In this document: positions 12,701 to 25,519 of the stretch, piece by piece
Position numbering within the stretch: the first letter of the stretch is position 1
How the letters are laid out: every line of letters begins with the position of its first letter
DNA from: Camarhynchus parvulus
Taxonomy: Eukaryota; Chordata; Aves; Passeriformes; Thraupidae
Length of the DNA stretch: 64,000 nt
Direction of reading: 5' to 3'
Assembly: GCF_901933205.1 (NCBI RefSeq)
Contig: NC_044573.1
Coordinates: 52,137,493 to 52,201,492, forward strand
Notes under the pieces: generated by a model
Databases searched by the model: none
Told to the model about the DNA's origin: nothing
What the model saw: only the letters and a program-made list of their open reading frames with translations
Translations under genes and position numbers: made by a program

Positions 12701-15700
12701 GACTCTTAAAACGCCAAATTTTCACATATAGGCAGAACTTGCCTTGTAGGACTATGAAACGTGCATGAACAGATTGCATCTAAATTCCTGGACACACCGA
12801 AACATTCTGAAAATTAATGTAATCTATCATTAAATCTTAAGTGCTCTCATCTTCCCTAAGATGTGGCTAAGCTGTCAGTAACTCCACTGAGCGATTTCTC
12901 AAGTTACAGATCTCCCTTCTCCCACAGGACAGGTAGCAGCTTTTGGTTTTTAACATTCTCCAGGGCTGTACTTTCAAAGTTTGAAGGACTTAACCACTTG
13001 GAAACCTTACCCTTTCAGATTTAGTTTTACTCTTTGCCTTTGTGTGTGTGTTTGGCACACACACCTGCTGAAATCTTGGTGCCATCATACCAGGCTGTAT
13101 CACTGCTGCGACTTAACAACTTGTCCTGCACAGCTCCACATTCACAGCTGCCTCATTTTATGTTTTGCTTCACTGACCTTCACTTTCTCAAAATTTAGAC
13201 CTGTCTTTATGCTTTCTTCTTCAGTCTCCTCCCCCACCTCCCCCTACAGGAAAAACTAGGCACCTCAGAAAATACACTTTGCAAAAATGCTATTAAGGTC
13301 AACCATTTACACTGTCAGAATATGCTGAGCAGTTCAAGGAAGCTGAATTAGTTTTGTTTGCTCTGATTTAGCCACCTGAACAAACTTCAGTATTTATGAT
13401 AGGAACAGCTGTCACCATACTGCCATCATACTAATAGAGATAAATCTATTTTACTGATTGATAATTAAATGAACTATAAAGTGATAAATACACAAAATTA
13501 TGGATCAACTTCCTATTTATACAGGTAGGCTTAGTAACAAAGGAAGTGCAGGGAAGATTATTGCCATTAATTATTTTCATTCCTTAGCTGAACAAAATAA
13601 TGCCAGTTTTTCCAAGGCTTAACTCCAGCATTCTGCAGTCCATTTAGATGTAGTATTAGCATTTTGCTTGGGCTTTTCTTGTTTACTGTTTCTCCACCAC
13701 AAAGCAGGAGACAGTGCAGCAAACTCCTCTTAGGATACACTAAAAAGTGAAAGTTTGTTTTTTCTCAGTGTCATATTTCTGGCTTTCCTTCTTTTTACCT
13801 CAAAATACAGAGAGAAATAAAGAAAAGCAGAGTGAGGGAGACAGCTGGTCTCCTGCTGAATACTTTTTTTATTTCCATTAAAAATTCAGCCACTGTAAAA
13901 TGATTTCTTGAACTGACACAAAAAGAGACATCACTAAAATTCATATACAAGCTCAGGGGGAAAGCACTAGATTTTTCTTGACTGCCTTTATGTCCAAAAA
14001 TCTTAGAAGACTGTTTCCTTTGGATGTGAGGAGTTACCAGCTCCCCACATGGCTAGTATAGCCCAGGATCATTCAACTAACCACATACATAAACATCCAT
14101 ACAGCGGTGAAATTCTCATTCACAGTCATTAATCCTTTCAAAAGCAGCACTGGCTGAGTTACCTACTTTCAGGCTTATTCATTCTCTCTTTTACCAAGTC
14201 CATAGTTCTAGATAACTATTACAAAGCCATCAAATGAGAAGGCAAAATAAATCCATCAGAGATCTTGGTGACGAATCCATTTAATAAATATTGAAATACT
14301 AAAAACTGGGGATTCAAACTGCACTGGCTTTGTTTCTCTCTAAAATAGTATAATGTAGCTAAATAATTGTAAATGAAATACAGTCTTGCATGCCACTTCA
14401 GCAGTCAAAAATATAAGTAGTCTTAAAACCAGGATCTCAAGCTATTAACTACTCTGGACATGTGGGGATAGAAGCAATTGTCCAGGCAAAGATGTTAAAT
14501 GAAATGTTATATGAAAGCATTCTGGCAAATCACAGAAAGATTGATTATTATACATTCTCGTAATTATACCTGGACTAATTCTGACTTGTGTACTCCAGGC
14601 ATGCACATTTCTATGTTCCTTCTTGACTCTCAAGACATTTTTCAAGCAAGCATCTTATAGCAATTAGATTTTTAAGTGAAGAGTTGCCCTCCTATATTAT
14701 GCTCACGGCATGATATATTTACTTAAAATGTGAAAAAAATCACATTTGAAGCAGCATGCAAAATGAATAAAAGGCCAACAGCTGAACACCTTCTACAGAA
14801 TGTCTTCTGTGACAATTAACTTGGACAGGACTCCAAGCCTGAACCACTGAGTTCCCACAGCAGAAATACTCTGGGATATTCTTTAAGCAGTGTTGTTCTC
14901 TGATTGCCCACAAAACTGCCAGAAAAGTCTGTCTCTGAAAACACATATTCTTCACAAATATGCAATTATACACAGCAACTAAAACAACATCTGGTGGGAA
15001 AATGCAATTAGTTTTACCAACAAACACTCAATCAGGAAAAGAAGTCAACTGATACACTTGGCAGTCTCCTGCATTATTCCCAAGTCAGGTTTTAGTTATG
15101 TCCTGAAAGATATGCTGACTGCTGAAGCTAAAATCTCATTCAGAGCTTTAGAAGTCTGACAGTTTCTGCTGGGGTTTTGTGGTTTGTCTTTTTTTTCCTA
15201 ATTGAAAGTAGTATTACCTAGAAACAAGGACAGCACTCTCAACCAGTGAAAATGCAATACAAAGCAGTTTAGAAGCAATGTCCTTGCTGTTTTGAATTTC
15301 ATAACATAAAATCAAGAAGTCCCTGGGTTAAGCTACACACTAATGGAAGTTAGTCCCTCAACTTCTGCCCTCTCCTTCGAGGTCTTGGGTGCCGGCAGAC
15401 AGCAGTAACTCAGCATGGTCAGGAAATCGGTGGAATGGGTGAGGTCAAGTGTAACTGAGTCAACATGGAGTCAGGCTGAGTAATAAATTGTTACTGAATG
15501 AGACACTGAAGAAGAATGACTATTCTCTTAAAAAGCAAGGAAAGCAAGGAAGGATTAATTCCTTTTTAGCTTGCCAACAATCCCTCAACATCTGAACACT
15601 GACAAGAAACTGGATCCTGGACAAAGAACAGAGAGCTCAAGTTGAACCCATGCAGGATGAAACATTGATGGGAAGGGTTTTGGAGAATAAAGAGATATTG

Positions 15701-18700
15701 CTCCTGCTTTCCATTGGTATACTCTCTCTTTTTGTCAAACCAATGGAAAGACTATGTGGTATCACTTTCCAAAAATATCACCTTTCCTCTGCTATTTACT
15801 ATGAAACTTGGCCTTGCTTTCCCAGACAAAACCTAGTGCAGAAATCCACAATATCCTCCTCGAGATTCAATCACTCTAATCCCTGTTTTCGGCACCAAGG
15901 TTTCAGACTATTCACAGGCTTGAAGACATCTGACCCCAAGTTCAAGACCCCATTTGGCTCCTCATCTTCTTACTAAACTTCCAAAAAATTGATGGATTAA
16001 GTACCAGTGATGATAAATTTCAAATCAACCACACTGGCAGCTACATTTCTTTTGAAGTGAAAAGACCACAAAGCTCTAGATGAACCCAAGGGATCCTGGG
16101 GCCGAAGTATTGTAGTCAAGTGGCTTTGGCAGTGGAATAATGGACTCTTCCTGAAAAATGCTGTAAAACCTTCACAGTTTGGAGAGTTTTTCCTCTGTAA
16201 GAATTACACTTCCACTCACGTGCTCTCTCCTGACCAGTTCAAAATCTGAACAAAGTTATTTTCCTACCTTACATATGACTTCTCCTTAGAGAGCACCTTC
16301 CTGCAGAAGGTTCAATTTTTTCCCTACACTGCCTAAAACACAGACTAAGTGCATGCTGCTCCCTTGCAGAGGTGCACAGCAAAACCTCATGCTTACTATT
16401 TGCCCCAGGGCTGAAGCATAGCACAGAGCTTTTCAAAACCACAAGTTCAAGTAAACTCCCTGCCTCAGAGAACTAAAGACTTCAGGCTATATAAGCAAAA
16501 TCTTCTGTACAGGTGCCAGCAAGGTGAGAGGAGAGGCAAACGACTCCTTTCTTCCTGACACCTCCCACACAGAGACTGGTCTTGTTTCTATTTGCACTCG
16601 TCTTTACTTTGCTGACTCAAACATTGATGCTTCAAAAATGTAAAACAGCACTGGGTATAAAAATGCTAAGTGGACACATTAACTGAATAGCACAAGTTTT
16701 CATCTCTCCCTCCATCTCCGGCTTGTCACTGCCATCAACATCCTCCTTTCCTAAGGGAGGCAAAGACGTGGCAGAATGTGCAGCATTTCAACTTCAGATT
16801 CCAGTCAACTAAAATAGCAATATTGTGACCTGAGAGTCAAAGGGAAAGAGTTACAAGGTGCACTGTTGAGGCTGATCTGTACATCCTAGTACACCGTGCT
16901 TCCAAAGGGATGCAGAAATCCATTCAGGCGTTTGCTTTTTGCACTAACAAGCATCAAGCACCCTGTCTACAAGGACGAGCAAAACATTAAAACAGTTGTA
17001 TTACTCCTTTCAGACAGAGTCATTAAAAGAAAAATTTCTGTGCAAGACTCATCTGAAACAGCCCTGACACGAAACACTGCAGGAGCTGCTGAGAAAATGA
17101 GCCCTGATGCCATCAGCCCATAAACAACCCCCATGGTACAGCTCTCATGACTAGAACAAATGGCACCATCTCGTTAGCTCTCCCAGTGCCTTGCCTCTGC
17201 AGGCTGCATGAAGAGCATCCAGGGAAAGATTAGGCAAGGCACAGATGAAGCGAGTGGGAAGAAGAAAGCACATTGAAGTATCACCTTATTGCTCTGCTCC
17301 TCCAATTACCCGCTCAGTAACTGTGCAGCACAGACCAGGCTTTTTGGCAGGAAAAATTCGTCTGGAATAAACCCACAGATAGATGCCATAGCTCCTGAAG
17401 CTGTGGATGAGCCCTAGAGGCTGCAAGGAGAACATCCTTGTTGCCTGCCCTCCCCAAAACTCAAGGCAAAGCCTAAAAAGTTCTCATCTGAGCACAAAAA
17501 TCTGCAGTGTAGCTGCTTGTTGCTAGTGAAAAAGGAAAGCACAACCAAGAAATGACAACAGCGCACCAAGCTAAGTTTTCTCCTTCCTTCTTTTTGGAAG
17601 CTGTATTCTCAGCAGAATGATGCATAAAAACCTACTTGAGACAAAAAGGCAAAGGAAAAACAATGCTAATACAGCTACACACTGCTATCAGAAAAAAGGG
17701 GAGAAAAAGAGATATCTATTATTTAGGAAATAGCACAATACTGCCTGAAAACAACATAATAAAAAGAGATGGGAGAAAGAAAGGCAAAATACCATTTAAA
17801 ATTCACATTACTTTTCCCACAAAATCTGTCACTATTATGTGCCATCATAAAAATCAAGTCTTCCAAGCAAAGAGCAAAAACAGTGTTACTATCTTCCACC
17901 ACGTATAAATATATAAAACTCTGCAAAAATATGTAAACATTTTCAGTTTATATAACCCCCCCCACATATTTTGTTTACAAAAGGCTGAAATAGCTAAGTA
18001 AATATTTACAGACCCCTTAGCACAAGTAAGCAGAAATCATTAATTTTAATAGCAAGTTTCCACAAAGGTTTGAAATGCTTCTAAAAACAGTCCAAAATAT
18101 TAGACAGTGAAGCTGTGCTGGGTTTTATCTGTTTGTTTTATATAACAAACGGATTTATCTTGAAAGACACATGAAGTCTCCTTTCCCTGTCCTCTTTCTG
18201 CATTTTAATGCTGCTGCTCAATTATGCAGCATGCAATGCTAAAATGCTTATATGTGATTTAACCATTGTCTGCAGTCCTTGTGGCTTGAATAAACTGCCT
18301 AGTTAATTAATGGCACGTCTTCAATGCTATAAAAAGCCTCCAGCCATTTTTCCCAGTAATCTGAGTAATTAATCCATCAATGAAAATCAGATCTTTCCCA
18401 ACGACTGTATCTTATAGTGCAATTTTGAGTGGCCCTAGTCATCGTAACCATCATTTGGTAGCCTCTACAGTCCAGAACTGCTGGGAGAAAACAATGCATT
18501 TTTATAGGTTAAGACACAAAAATACAATTCTTCCCTGGCATCTTTAAGGCTCCTTTATATGAACCTATAAATCCCTAATAGGAACAAGAATTATTTTCAA
18601 ATTTTACAGGCTGTAACCTTTTTCATTTTGTCCTTCCTTCTCTTCATTCATAACAATTATGGTAAATAGCTACCTTCCCCATACTGGCCCAGTTGCCCCT

Positions 18701-19959
18701 TTGTAGCTCCCTTTCATCATCCTGTCAACTCATTAGAAGGCCATCTTCAAGACTTTTTTCCACAACTCCAGGCATCTGAGAGTGATTAAACTTGACCAGT
18801 GTGACTACCACAACAGCAAGGACTGCCCAAATTAAACGTGTGCTACAGCACCTGAATAAAACCAAAACAGGAGAGTGAGTAGGAGCACAATAGGAGCTCA
18901 TTTCAGAGCCACAGGCAAATGCAGATGTAGGTGAGAAAGCAACAGCCAGGCCCAAATAGATGCAACATTTTCAAACACTTATAAATTCTGTTTATAAGCT
19001 GTGTTCTGGAAGCTAGGAAGGACTACTATCCTTACTTTCAGCTTAGGAGCTGTTCAGAACACCATTCCCTTGAAAAGGTAGTAGCAACTGCAAATCATAG
19101 TTCACAGACGAAAGTAGAGGATCCAAAAGCAGACTGTACTAAAGGGGATTTATTAGGTAAAATTCCTGCCAAGGACTAAAGCCATACCAAACTCAAGAAC
19201 TCTGAGAGAGCAGCTCGTGAAACACATGATGCCACTGGCAACCATTTGACAGCACTCCTTGTTAATCAGCTCCTACTGCTCTGATCCTGTGCAGGGACAC
19301 GTATGGCACCATGTGCTGTGCCAGCACAGGGATGTCACCCCACCCCATTGCTGAGCCCAGGAACAACACACATCCCCTTCTTCACCTGGAGCTCCCTTCT
19401 GGCTCCACCCTGATGCACTGCAGGCAGGGGGAAGGAGCTGAAGCCTGCCCTGCCTCTTGCTTGTCACGGAACAAAGATGATGCTGAAGCGTCTCTGAGGT
19501 TGCCATGGGAATAGGATGGCAAGTGCTGGGAGCAGGAGTGAGTAACAGCTTAGAAACTGCCTCCCTGCACAGCTACTGCAAGCCTCAAGAGACTTCCAAA
19601 GGAACGACATACAGAACTCCTGCACCCTGCTTTGTGTTTGATACCACGCAATTCATCTGCTGCTGCTCTCTCTGTTCTCTGCCAGGGCATTACAGGACCC
19701 TTCAGTGCACAGGGCATCTGTTCCTAACACCGTGCTGCTTTTCTGTTTCACCAAGAGCATCATTTTGTCTGATTAGGCACAGAAGAGGCTGTACCTTGGG
19801 GCCTGTATTTACACATTTTTAGTACTGGTGCATGTTGCAGTGCAATGGGACCAGGTAGAACAGTTAATGTGGCACCCAGCAGGATGCAAATGAAATTAGC
19901 CTACCTGCTTATATACTTTCTTTCAAAGCAAACAGAAGGAACCATGCTGGCAAAGTTCA

Positions 19960-20024
19960 CATATACCTGTATGTATACATATATATATACACCCACACAC
20001 ACATATATGTGTGTGTGTGTATAC

Positions 20025-20060
<36 letters not shown>

Positions 20061-20064
20061 ATAC
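19960..20064. repeat. Compound TA/TG microsatellite
   Basis: Alternating purine-pyrimidine dinucleotides (ATATAT, ACACAC, TGTGTG) form several blocks, including an uninterrupted TG run from about 20035 to 20060. The CA block followed by TG blocks can fold back on itself. This is a likely length-polymorphic locus. Confidence 0.95.
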
Positions 20065-23000
20065 CTGTCATGTCCTAGCCAAACAGAATCCTGTCCAGCC
20101 CCTGAATTTCCACAAACAAAAGCTTACAACAGGAAAACGGGAGGGGGGGAAACCAGAAGTAGGCACTTACAGCCGTCAGAAAAATCTAATAATTTGTACT
20201 AGCAGAGATGCAGGGAACAAATATAGGTTACTAGCCCCTCCTGGGATATCCAGGAATTAAAATACATTAATTCATTTTCATTGAGGGTTTCCTCTATTGG
20301 AAAGTGATTTCCCTTCTCACACACAGAAACAGCAACAGCAACAACCCCAGGGAAGTTCAAGGAGTTACACTATATTGCTATAAACAAAGGGATAATCCTC
20401 TACAGTTCCCACCCAGTTCTCTGACACTATCTTTTTCCATCATGAAGAGAGATAATCCCATTAATATTTTAATGGGTAAAATATAGGGAGAAGAAGAGGG
20501 AAAGGGTGGCCTGAGGGCAGCAGACAACAGAAAAATGTCACTGCAAGCTCAGTAAACACACAAGAAGGAAGATAAAGCACTGGAAAGATGTTTTGTATGA
20601 CTTGTGGGTTTAGGGAAAATCCTCAATTACTTATTGACGTTGCTTCTATAATTATAAATAAACCCTCTGGTTAGACAAAAGTCAAGCTTTTCTCACTTAT
20701 AAAGTCCTCAATCTGCTTGGTATGTACACTACCTCTTGAAAAACAAGCACGGGAAAATGCCACAGAACTGTCCCAAGACAGGACACAGCATTCTCTGATA
20801 TTTCAAATTTATTTTTCGTTTAATGTATACTTTTCATCCCTAATATGATCGTGGGTGAGCCTGCTCACCAGAAAAATACTCCACATGACTCCTACAGCCT
20901 CTTGTAGCCCTGAAAAAAAAAACATTTAAAAACTGCAAGGGAAGTCCCACTCCTGAAATCCCATCTATCCAAGTTTAACACAAGAATGGCACTCTGCCTG
21001 AGAGACAGACAGCCCAGTTATAAAATCTTCCATTTGTACATCTTCAAGAGCCCAATGGGGCCATGTCTTGGCCAGGTGTGTGCTCTGGTTCTAGGGTACA
21101 GGAGGAGGAAATGCCTGAAAGAGTGGACCTACAGACACACAGTGAGGTGAGAAAACTTATTTCTAGTCCTCTGAACTAAACAGGCAGAATCACATTCAGA
21201 AGGCCTGTGTACTGAATTAGCTGAAGAGGCCCACAGCTCCAAGTCCACACTCGAGATGTGGGTGTGAACTACAGGAGAAATCTGCCAATGACCTTCATGA
21301 GAAGTTCATCTGAGAGACATGATGCTGAGGGAAAGCACTGAAGCCAACCACGTGACTCAAAGTAAGTTTGTCCCCAGCAAAAAAGAAGAGCTCAAAAAAC
21401 CTGAAAAACATCCGAGCCACAAGAAGAATGATAACACTCTCTTCCTAAAAGAAAATGCAGAACAATTTTGGCTAGTATTAATAAAATCAGCCAATAACTA
21501 AACCAAGGCAGAGTATGTACTACATCAGTTAAAAGATATAATTATATGCTCTATTTCAGCAGGACTGTAGTCTACCTTGGCTCTCTAGCTCTCATCCCAT
21601 CTCTACACATTAGCCACTACTTCAAAGGTGCTTTACTTCAAGCACAGTAATGACACAAACCCAGAGGCCATACACACTGTCAAACAAGATGATGGTGCCA
21701 ATACTGCAGCTCCAGCTGGAGCTGGAGACTCCTTGTCTCCAGCAGAAAGGAGGTGGTAGGAAATTATTCTCCACCTGCAGAGCTGCCACAGAGCCATCCA
21801 TAGCAAGGAGTGACAGAGGTGACAGCTTACTGGTGCTGAATATACAGGAGAAAAGATGGAGGAGACAGGAGAAACCACCAGGATGCATGCAGAAAGGAGT
21901 GAAGGAGAAAGTCAAGAGAACTGAAGAGTGAAGCAAATAGACACGCTATACTGAACAAATTTCTATCAGGACAATAGAAAATTGATACTTAACAATACAA
22001 TCCCCCTGGAAATGTAAATTTTAAATATAATTGTGTTAAAGGTCACGGGACTGTAGAGTGTAATACTTTCCAGGAATACTTTCACTAGCAACCTTCAAGG
22101 CGCCAGAAGGGTAACAAAAAGAACAGTAGAAAAGTCTAGATTTAAATGCCAACATTTATCTTTCAGTCACTGTACTGACAATCAGAGTACAATAAGCAAT
22201 AGGGAAGATGCTGAAGCTACTCTAGACTAGAATAGTATTCTGTTCTCATTTGCACACATACCAATCAGGAGAAAATCTGGGTAAGGCAATAAGCTAGTAA
22301 GGGCATCCATTTCCATAAACATTTATTTATAATGTATGCAACGTCCTTCCCCCCCGTTTGCTATTTTTAATTTGAACTGAGCATAGTCTCTCACCCAGCA
22401 CCTCTGTGATTCATGTTTCCTCGTGCCTCCAGAGGCAAGTACATCTAAATATATTTTAGAAGATCACTTCTTTCCACCAGCTTCAGGGGATAGTACAAAG
22501 ATCGATCATCACTTAACATGCAAACCCCTGCAAACCACAGTTAGGGAGAACTGTGCAGAGCAACATCAAACTCGAGGCTGGCTTGGGTCTCTATTTCAGT
22601 GAGTTTGTCAGGAGCAGAGTCTGTAAGTCAAGCAAGTCATTTTCACATAGCTGGGATTGGCCATTATGTTCGAAAGCATTTATCTGGACGCTGAACAAGT
22701 GTTTGTTTCCTGGAATAACTACTTATGGAGCATCCAGATTAGAAAGTACAAACATATTGGCTAAACTGAATTAAAGGCAGTCAGCCACTCCAAATTAAAC
22801 ACTCAAGTGAAGATATTTCCAAATACAGTAGCAACAACTGAGCATCACACAAATGGGGTAGCCTCATGTTTAAAACATAGGACTGAGAGCTATTAGATCT
22901 TAGCTTCCCCTCCTACTTCTGCTGCTTGTCTCTTCCTCTTGATCTCAAGTAAATTATTTATTGTCAAGATTTACATTTCCCTAGATTCAAAAAGAGGCAG

Positions 23001-23477
23001 GCAGGCTCGCTGGCTTTAAAAAGCAGTGTTGCAATAATTAATTCATTATTCTATGCAGAGTACTCTAAAATTATTAGATGCTGCTGCAGAAATGTATATT
23101 ATTAGTGCTATTATATTCCACTAGCAATTCCCAAAATAACTCTACCTTGGATGAATTTATAGTATTTTAAATTGAGTGGTACCTTGAGTCTTGAATCAGA
23201 ATCTTTTCCATGGTGGTGTAAAATTAAAGAAGGAAAACAAGCCAGCTGTGATCCTAACAGGGTTTCTCTTGGCACTATTCTATGGCCATCATTTCCTTCA
23301 GCACTGAATTATACACACATTCACAACCACAGTGGCAGCAAGCACGTGGAAGGAAAGACCAATCCAGTCAGTTCAGCAGTGAAAGACAAGGGAGCAGTGT
23401 AAATCCTGCAAATGAAACCAGTGCTCCTGCTCCAGCCATGCTGGAAATGCTGCTGTGTCCACCATCATATAATAGTG

Positions 23478-23537
23478 GAATTGTTCAGAAAAATATAATT
23501 GTTCAGAAAAATATAATCATATAATTGTTCAGAAAAA
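23478..23537. repeat. Short motif repeated three times
   Basis: AATTGTTCAGAAAAAT appears three times in succession. The first two copies are spaced 18 bp apart and the third follows after an ATAATCAT insertion. Most likely replication slippage. Confidence 0.85.
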
Positions 23538-23967
23538 TGGTAAAGAAGATTTTTTTAACTGGTTTTTTCAAAGCTCAGCAAAACTTATTCTTTTAAATTT
23601 TATTTGCATAAGGTTGAGACATCTCTTCAACACTCAGTTACATATATTTGCTTATGTGAATGCAAAACATAACTATATGTGCTGCTGGAACTGCTTCTGC
23701 TGCAAGTGCAGACTGGACAAATCTACACAGAAATGTCCAATCAGATGTTTAATAGTCCAGGCTGTATCTCTGCTCAAATGCAGAGATAAGATAGCTGTAA
23801 CAACAAATTAAGGGTACAATTAACAGATTCCTGTCTCAAACAACTATGAATAAGACTGTGTGTGAATCTGTGTGAAAAGTGATGATAGGGTTGGTACACT
23901 ATCATATTCACCTAATAAGAACAACAGGATTGACCAAATTTTCATTATCAGTGGGAGCAGCATTTTT

Positions 23968-24045
23968 GATCTTACAAATGTGAACATTTTACTTGGTAAC
24001 TTGGAAACTGATCTTACAATGTGAACATTTTACTTGGTAACTTTT
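23968..24045. repeat. Imperfect 42-bp tandem duplication next to a TULP4 exon
   Basis: GATCTTACAAATGTGAACAT and the following TTTACTTGGTAACTT recur immediately afterwards with one base missing (GATCTTACAATGTGAAC and so on). The second copy ends about 70 bp from the donor site of the exon at 24113-24274. The close identity of the copies points to a recent event. Confidence 0.9.
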
Positions 24046-24112
24046 TAAGAGGTATATTCCTAGCACAGCAACGCAACCCAACTGATATCCCTAAATGCCC
24101 CATTTTCATTAC

Positions 24113-24274
24113 CTGTTGGTCATCTGGAGTCCATATGCCACAGGTGATCTGACTCTCCAAGTTTATTTCTGAAGACCAGTGCCTTTGTCCACTGACTGAA
24201 CCGACCAGCACAAATCCATCTCTATAGGAGATAAGTGCCTGAGTCCCATCGTGGCTCCATGTAAAGTCGCTTAC
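24113..24274 (-). CDS. TULP4: TULP4 coding exon, WD40-like domain
   Basis: This internal exon of 162 nt (54 codons, phase 0 at both ends) encodes VSDFTWSHDGTQALISYRDG, then FVLVGSVSGQRHWSS, then a segment ending ITCGIWTPDDQQ. These are two further WD-like blades (F-T-W-S-H-D-G and I-W-T-P-D-D signatures). The acceptor is gttaag before GTAAGC and the donor is CAG followed by gtaatg. It lies only 316 bp from the upstream exon and 16.6 kb from the downstream one. No stop or frameshift was seen. Because it is a multiple of three in phase 0, it could be skipped without breaking the frame. An imperfect 42-bp tandem duplication sits about 70 bp beyond its donor, in the intron. Confidence 0.95.
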
Positions 24275-24590
24275 CTTAACATATCAAAGACAAGAAAATA
24301 GATATATGAGCCATGTAGAATTTCTTTAGCTGTTTAAATAAAAGGCAGCAGCGCACAGAATGAGACAGGCCAACCATTAGCCCAGCTGAAGCTCTGATGT
24401 CATGCCTACTGGAGAAAGCACTGTGCTTGCCAAGTGCCTTTGTGACAATTCTTGCACCTTCCTTTCAATAAATAAATGTTTCATTTTCTCCTGTGCTTTT
24501 TAAAAGGTATAAAGTCCCATTCCTTGCCCTCTTCATTTGGCCTCTCAGGACCTGACCGCTCTTGGCTGCAGAGAAAACATGCATACCAAC
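24275..24590 (-). other. TULP4: TULP4 intron, 316 bp
   Basis: This short intron separates two phase-0 exons. The donor is gttggt (weak) and the acceptor is gatatgttaag. The reading frame of the upstream exon stays open for about 40 codons into it, so intron retention would add a short foreign tail and then stop. Confidence 0.85.
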
Positions 24591-24719
24591 CTGTGCCCCA
24601 CGATCGTTCACAAGCTCCACAGACCATCTGCCTTCGTATTGTATCCAAACAAATATTCCTCCATCTGCATCGCAGGTTGCTAATTTCTGGAATGGTTCAT
24701 TCCACCTCACCAGCACAAC
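24591..24719 (-). CDS. TULP4: TULP4 coding exon, WD40-like domain, first one in window
   Basis: This is an internal exon of 129 nt (43 codons), entered and left in phase 0. It encodes a WD-repeat strand set starting VVLVRWNEPFQKLATCDADG, followed by GIFVWIQYEGRW and ending in VNDRGAQ. This sequence is characteristic of the N-terminal domain of tubby-like protein 4, about residues 85-127 by my recollection of the human protein. The acceptor is cttttaag before GTTGTG. The donor is CAG followed by gttggt, a weak match to consensus; it was chosen because joining CAG to GTAAGC of the next exon gives AQVSD as in the known family. The open frame runs about 40 codons into the intron before stopping. 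TULP4 is thought to act as a substrate adaptor of an Elongin-Cullin-SOCS-box ubiquitin ligase (family knowledge). WDR35/IFT121 has a similar WD domain but a different sequence here. The exon before it, coding the N-terminus, is not in the window. Confidence 0.95.
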
Positions 24720-25493
24720 CTTAAAAGATTACAAACAAAACCAGCATTACTGAAACTGCGTGTTGTGCTAACAGCTATTTAACAAGAACCAGTTAAACAA
24801 CACTGCCAAATAAATACCATTGCATTAAACCCTACAGATGCACAAAATAGCAATTTTCAGCCCAGCATTAGGTGCCTCTCAAGAACAGCTGGAATCGTTT
24901 GTCCATGGTTGTCAGGAAATGCAGAATCTCTCACCGTCAGGCCTTTTTGGAAGGCACTGCACACTTTCAATAAAATCACAGGGAGCACTGGAACACAGGA
25001 CTCCATTATAGAAGCTGCAAACAGGAAGCCTTGCACAGATTATCCAACACTCTCTCAAATGATTCCCCCACTGTAATCTCAGAGACTGTCAGACTCTTCA
25101 TCAAATCATCACCCCTTGCTGACTTCAAATAAAGTGGTATGCTCTGCACACAATTTAAATACTCAGACTGAATACTCATATTCAAAACAACCCCTGAGAG
25201 TCTCAAATTATTAAAAAATAGAAATTTCATAGGAAAGTTGCTTTGCTACTAAGTGCAGAAGGAATACAAAGCAGCGTTAGATTCTTCTCTCCACATTAGA
25301 GCTATCTGAGCTTTTCTGGAGAATCTAATCAGGTCTAAACCGACCAATTGCTCTCTCATTTTTAATTAATACCAATTTAACAAATACAGTATCTCTCGAG
25401 ACCTCAGTATAAACTGAAAATAGCATGTCATGCAAGTGCCTGAAGCAAAAATTAGCAATAAAACAATTTACCTTCTGTTAGTGACTTATTCTT

Positions 25494-25519
25494 AAAAAAC
25501 ATTTTTCCAAATGTTTTTT
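25494..25519. repeat. Perfect 11-bp inverted repeat, 4-base loop
   Basis: AAAAAACATTT and AAATGTTTTTT flank the loop TTCC. It is followed to about 25560 by alternating A and T runs with a repeated TCTCAAAAAAATTTTT unit, so the whole stretch can fold back in several ways. Confidence 0.75.

Larger units (their letters stand above)
7474..24112 (-). other. TULP4: TULP4 intron, 16.6 kb
   Basis: This large GT-AG intron contains a solo-LTR-like element (7808-8189), an A/C-rich low-complexity tract (9577-9716), a TG/TA microsatellite (19960-20064), a short triplicated motif (23478-23537) and a tandem duplication (23968-24045). The stretches 8190-9576, 9717-19959 and 20065-23477 hold no gene that I can support. 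Around 18200-18400 there is a region rich in homeodomain-like TAATTA cores that could be a conserved non-coding element. Confidence 0.85.

Noticed and set aside
24465..24590. Continuation of the open frame beyond the exon at 24591
   Set aside because: The residues after GAQV stop matching TULP4, and joining to 24274 restores the match, so this is intron.
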